Assembly (NCBI GenBank): GCA_000697335.1
Contig: JNEM01010820.1
Coordinates: forward strand, 1-10,123
Length of the DNA: 10,123 nt
Direction of reading: 5' to 3'
From: Conidiobolus incongruus B7586
Lineage: Eukaryota > Entomophthoromycota > Entomophthoromycetes > Entomophthorales > Conidiobolaceae
In this document: piece by piece, positions 6,203 to 10,123 of the stretch
Position numbering within the stretch: position 1 is the stretch's first letter
Layout: every line of letters begins with the position of its first letter
Program-made: the position numbers and the translations under genes
The notes under the pieces: generated by a model
Database searches by the model: none
The model's input: the letters and a program-made list of their open reading frames with translations, nothing else
Told to the model about the DNA's origin: nothing

Positions 6203-9101
6203 ATGTCTTTGATTCATTATAAGTTTAAAGCTGCGAAAGATTTCAGTTCTATCACATTTGAAGGTTTAACCATTTCTCTTTTCGAATTGAAGAAAGAAAT
6301 CTTGTTGGCTAAAAAGCTCAAGGGAACTGATTTCGATATTGTTATTTCTAACGCTCAAACCAATGAAGGTAATCTATCCGTTATTCACATGACAATTTGT
6401 CGCTTGCTTCAACTTCCTAATTCACAATTTATATTTTATATTCTTAAATATCTTTTATTCTATTATTATTATTATTACAAATCACTTTGGTTTTATAAAC
6501 TATTATACATTTTATTTTTTATAAACATTGAATGTTATTACATACTAGAAATTATTGATTTTATTTCTTTATATTTGTTTATTATTCAATCAGAAAAAAG
6601 TTTGTATTTAACAATTTATTTAAAATTTATGGCTTCAATTAATTATATTTGATTTTATTATATATATATATATATATAGTTATTAATTTTTTATTTCATT
6701 TTATTTGATGTTAGAGTATACCGATGATCAGACTTTAATCCCTAAAAACACTTCTGTATTTGTAAAAAGAGTTCCTGCTAGTGGAAAGTATAATGCTCAG
6801 TACTATTTAAATTCAGTGTCTAGTACAGCACCCACTACGAGTACCTCTTCTGGGGGAGGAATAAACCTAATGCCAGGTGGATCCAACACGTCAGGTGGTT
6901 TATTCGGACAAAATTCGTAAGCTTCTAAAATATCTTCATTTTATTTATGACTTATATTTTTAATTATTTGTTCTATTTTAGTGCGTCAACTGTAAGTCTT
7001 ATATAATATTTTTATTTATTCACACTAATAAAGTCTTTAGCTCACTCTTTCTGGAGGTGTTTTGCCTGGTGAAAATGAAGACGAAAAGATTGATGCTATG
7101 ATGAAACAGAATTTTGAACAATTTGATAAGCAAACTGATCAAATGGCAGCGTAAGTGAAATTAATTGAAAATATCAATAATGTTGTAATAACTTATATGC
7201 CCATTAAAATTTATTTTATAGCAACAATCCAATGGCTAAACGCACCCAGAACTATAATAATAAATTTAACAATATTCGAAATAATTCACAGCTTGCCAAT
7301 CGACCTCCACCACCTAACTATGTTTGTTTCAGATGTGGTGAAAGAGGTACTTTAAGCTACTGATATTTTTTAACATATTCTTATATATTAATTTTAGGTC
7401 ACTATATTACCTTTTGTCCAACGCATGGTGAGAAGAAATTTGACCAACCCAAAGTCAAAAGAACTACTGGTATTCCTCGTTCATTTTTGAAAGCTGTCGA
7501 AAAACCTCCTGAGGGTAAAGGTGTAATGATTACAAGTGATGGTGATTTAGTTATTGCCCAAGCTAATGAGTAAGTTGAAATATCTATAATTTAAAATTCA
7601 ATCTAATCTAATCTAATATTATTAGCGCTGCTTGGCAACAACATCGTCAACGCGCTGTAGGAAATTCAACTAATATTGAAGACATGAGGGCTGATATCCC
7701 TGCTCCTCTTGACTTACAATGTAAAATTTGTCACCTTTTACTTAAAGAACCAGTGTCCACACCTTGCTGTTCGAGTTTGTTTTGTACTGAATGTATTACA
7801 AATGAGCTTATCAATCCTCAACACGGTGAAAGATTCAAATGTCCTCAGTGTCAATCGACTAATATTGTCCCTGATTCATTGGTCACTGAGCCAGAAATTA
7901 ATCAACGTGTCAATCAAGTGACAAGAGATTATATTTCAGCCAAACAGAAAGAAGCTGCTGAGTCCAAAGCAGGACAGGAAAATGATGAAAATGAGTACAA
8001 TAATGAGGGTGATATGTCCCAACCATTGAATGCTCAACCTTCAGGTGAAAGTAATAATGGTAATTATACAATAAACAATTATTATTTAATTCTAATATTT
8101 TTAACCTAGTTAATGCTAATAATGAAGAAAATGAATCTGGAGAAGGTCAGACAAATCCCAATCCTAGACAACAAGTAAAATCATTCATGTCCGATATCAT
8201 GGCACCTAATCAGAACTATAATCGTCCTCGTCCTCCACCTAATCAATTTCCACCAATGATGTTCCCTCCACCTAACATGATGAATGGCCAATTTCGCCCC
8301 CCCCCACCACCTATACTTTTCAGACCCGATTCAAATCCACCACTACTTCGATGGACCAGAGAAGGAGGGCTTTCTGATCATAAAGATGATGATGAATTAA
8401 AGAATGGCTCATATAATAATGATTCATCTGATAGAAATCAAAATGAATTTAGAAATGGTGATAGAGAAAATGATCAAAATAAATCACATTCACCACACTC
8501 TCACTCACACAATAGCCGATACAGTGATGAATCTCAGAAAGAACGTCAGGATTCCATTCAAAGCCCCAGAAGCACTAGCCATCGTAACTCTAAGCAGGAT
8601 AGAAGTGGCCATGATGATAAAAGAAGCCACTTTGATAACGATGCTGACTATGATAGAAGAAGATCGCCTTCTCATGAATCTAGGAGAAGGGATCGCCGTT
8701 CACCCTCTCCCAGGAGAGGACGTAGACAAGATCGCAAGGGTGATTCTTATCGTCCTGGTTCTCGTTCTCGCAGTAGGGATCGTCGTACAGAAAGCAGGCG
8801 AGGTAGTGGCTCTGAATCAGAGCGTTTGTCTCGCCGTCGTGCAGATGATATCCCATTAAGAGGAGATTGCTATCGTCCCGAGCGTTCCAAATCACCAATA
8901 AGTAAGCGTCTTTCTGGAGTTCGTGATGATATTAACGATCGCTTTGGAGGAAGAGGAGGTCGTCGCAGAGGTATGGATTCATTCCGCCCCGATAGAGATC
9001 GCCCTTCAAGAGATGTGCATGATTCCCGAGATTCTGTTAAACGAAGACCAATTGAAGAACGTCTTGAAGAACGTGGATCTGGGCGTCGTCTTCGTAGATA
9101 A
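6203..9101 (+). CDS. RBBP6: RBBP6/Mpe1-type mRNA cleavage-polyadenylation factor
   Basis: This is the homologue of animal RBBP6 and yeast Mpe1, a nuclear subunit of the pre-mRNA cleavage and polyadenylation machinery that also has RING-type E3 ubiquitin ligase character. Exons are 6203-6368, 6715-6916, 6982-6991, 7041-7150, 7222-7346, 7398-7569, 7626-8059 and 8110-9101, giving 736 residues. The N-terminal DWNN ubiquitin-like domain spans about 3-76 (MSLIHYKFKA; NAQTNEEYTDD; LIPKNTSVFVKRVP). A CCHC zinc knuckle has C198, C201, H206 and C211. TTGIPRSF (227-234) follows. The RING/U-box-like domain at 294-337 has C294, C297, C309/C310, C315, C318, C334 and C337, with no His where a classical RING would have one. 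An Asn/Glu-rich linker precedes proline-rich runs (446-474), a His/Ser patch (533-541) and a long Arg/Ser-rich region (about 543-736). The SR tail is absent from budding-yeast Mpe1 (about 440 residues) but recalls animal RBBP6. Every splice junction restores frame with GT-AG. The start matches the family N-terminus. Confidence 0.95.
6369..6714 (+). other. RBBP6 intron 1, unusually long and repeat-bearing
   Basis: At 346 nt this intron is about six times longer than the other 16 in the window. It splits codon 56 within the DWNN domain (donor GTAATC, acceptor TTAG). Its first 60 nt are richer in G and C and contain a CTAAT near 6417, where a normal short intron would have its branch site. The rest is low-complexity A/T with a TTA-type run (6461-6477) and a TA run. 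The frame from exon 1 stays open for 94 codons into the intron, to a stop at 6650-6652. Confidence 0.85.
6659..6678. repeat. (TA)10 microsatellite in RBBP6 intron 1
   Basis: Ten uninterrupted TA units are visible 36 nt before the intron 1 acceptor. The run probably varies in length between strains. Confidence 0.95.
6982..6991 (+). other. 10-nt microexon of RBBP6 (exon 3)
   Basis: TGCGTCAACT lies between a strong acceptor (TTCTATTTTAG) and a strong donor (GTAAGT). Exon 2 ends in phase 2 and exon 4 begins in phase 0. The 10 nt complete a Ser codon and add Ala-Ser-Thr, linking FGQNS to LTLSGG in frame. Joining exon 2 directly to exon 4 would hit a stop after about 20 codons. The flanking introns are 65 and 49 nt. 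The inference is strong, though based on frame and splice-site logic alone. Confidence 0.85.
8297..8305 (+). repeat. C9 homopolymer in the RBBP6 proline-rich region
   Basis: Nine C residues in a row encode part of RPPPPPI (469-475). This is striking in such AT-rich DNA and prone to slippage. The reading frame continues intact across it to the end of the gene, so it is not an error in this sequence. Confidence 0.9.
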
Positions 9102-9175
9102 TCTACCTTATAATAAGTATATAATCAAGTATATAATCTCCGCCGGAAATAGGATTCTTACATATTCTAAACTTG

Positions 9176-9181
9176 AATAAA
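9176..9181 (+). promoter_or_regulatory. Possible poly(A) signal AATAAA for RBBP6
   Basis: AATAAA lies 75 nt after the stop, followed by a T-rich stretch (TTTTGGTTT). The position is typical, but the hexamer is frequent by chance in this composition. Confidence 0.35.
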
Positions 9182-10123
9182 TTTTGGTTTCATATATCAT
9201 TCAGGTTGTAAATTCTAAAAAATTATTAAATTTATCTTCAAATAATTCAAATTAAATCAATGATAGCCTATGTTTATATAGTTGCTTTATTTCAATATCA
9301 ATACTATTGTTGATAACAATTTTTATATTATAATTTTCTGGAATTTAATCTTATATTATAATACCATTATTTTGTAAATTGATATTTTTTAATAAGTAAA
9401 AAAATATCAATTAATTTAAAAACAAGGGCTATTACATATGATAATTGATTATAGAAAACAATCAATATAAGATATTCAATTTTGCTTGATATTAACCTAT
9501 ATAATCACTACTATTACTTAATAATTTAAATAATGGGAATTTTCGGTGATTGAAAAGAAATAAACATTACAATATATAAAATATAAAAATTAATATATAA
9601 TATAAAATTAATAATTTCTTTTATTTTTAATAACTTTTTGTTATAATTTTAGTAAAGTTTTAACACTTAAAAAATAATTCCTTCTATTAAAGATTAAAAT
9701 TTGATGTTTTATAAACCAAATAAATTTTCTTGTAGAAATTTTCTTTCTTATAAGCTAGTTTTTTAATTGCTTAAAACAATAATAATCATATAAATTATAA
9801 TTTAAAAAATATATTAGATATGGTAGTTTTTTCTAGTTATTTTCATTTAGAAAGTTTTTTATATCTTTAATTTTATATATTTTATAATTATTATATAAAA
9901 TAATAGGTTTTTTAAATTATATTGAGAATATTAATTAAAAATAATTCTTTATAAAAAATAATATTAAGTTTATCATTAATTAATTTATCTTTAAAAACTA
10001 AATAAGAGTATAATATAATATGATAATTTATTATAATAATTAACATTTGTTTATCAACTAAATATTGATTTAAAGAAATTTATAAATAGAGTTAATTTAA
10101 CTTAATATAACATTTTGATTTAT
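9182..10123. other. AT-rich 3' flank, no gene recognised
   Basis: This holds the remaining RBBP6 3' flank and then A/T-dominated sequence to the window edge. I see no open frame of useful length, RNA gene, inverted terminal repeat or mobile-element signature. Confidence 0.6.

Noticed and set aside
7155-7355. Open frame of 66 codons spanning RBBP6 intron 4 and exon 5
   Set aside because: It reads intron sequence and then the wrong frame of exon 5. The true frame there encodes the CCHC zinc knuckle.
7709-7921. Alternative-frame ORF over the RING domain
   Set aside because: The frame beginning before it encodes clear Cys-pair RING motifs continuous with both flanking exons.
8297-8305. C9 tract as a possible programmed frameshift
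   Set aside because: The zero frame continues for hundreds of residues with the expected proline-rich and SR composition, and neither other frame adds a recognisable product.
8404-8859. Open frame of 151 codons overlapping the RBBP6 SR tail, and similar frames at 8923-9180 (+) and 8680-8898 (-)
   Set aside because: These are shadows of an Arg/Ser-rich coding exon. They lack starts in context, family resemblance and independent composition.
1-10123. Mobile elements, virus remnants, CRISPR arrays or a novel multi-gene system
   Set aside because: No transposase, reverse transcriptase, integrase, capsid, terminal repeat, spacer array or functionally linked unknown gene cluster is visible. The genes are unrelated housekeeping loci.

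Overview
The window is eukaryotic nuclear DNA. It is very AT-rich between genes, moderately AT-rich in exons, and its protein genes carry many very short introns (mostly 49-71 nt). The ribosomal protein eS28 has the fungal-type [14 protein letters not shown] stretch. The cleavage/polyadenylation subunit at the right has a DWNN - CCHC knuckle - RING core. I favour an AT-rich early-diverging fungus or a near relative, with modest confidence. The tRNA-Ala has the ATCGATA T-loop that I associate with animals and some other non-yeast lineages, so a different opisthokont or amoebozoan host is not excluded.

Layout, left to right. Positions 1-1630 are AT-rich with no gene I can support. Positions 1631-1961 (+) may encode a small basic protein in two exons, at low confidence. 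It runs tail-to-tail into RPS28 (2056-2262, -), an intronless ribosomal protein gene with a GC-rich inverted-repeat element just upstream. A clean tRNA-Ala(AGC) gene lies at 2801-2873. ASNSD1, an asparagine-synthetase-domain protein, spans 3113-5321 (+). I reconstruct it as 11 exons giving 555 residues. An 881-bp AT-rich spacer follows. An RBBP6/Mpe1-type mRNA 3'-end processing factor then spans 6203-9101 (+), reconstructed as 8 exons giving 736 residues and including a 10-nt microexon. It has a long SR-rich C-terminus. The last kilobase is AT-rich and appears empty.

The genes do not form a pathway. They are ordinary housekeeping genes of a compact chromosome: translation (RPS28, tRNA-Ala), a conserved amidotransferase/synthetase-like protein, and pre-mRNA 3'-end processing. 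I found no mobile element, viral remnant, CRISPR array or new multi-gene system. The most unusual points are the 10-nt microexon, the animal-like SR tail on an Mpe1-type protein, the bias toward GTAAT donors and TAG acceptors, and a G-rich plus ACCCT element shared by two promoter regions.
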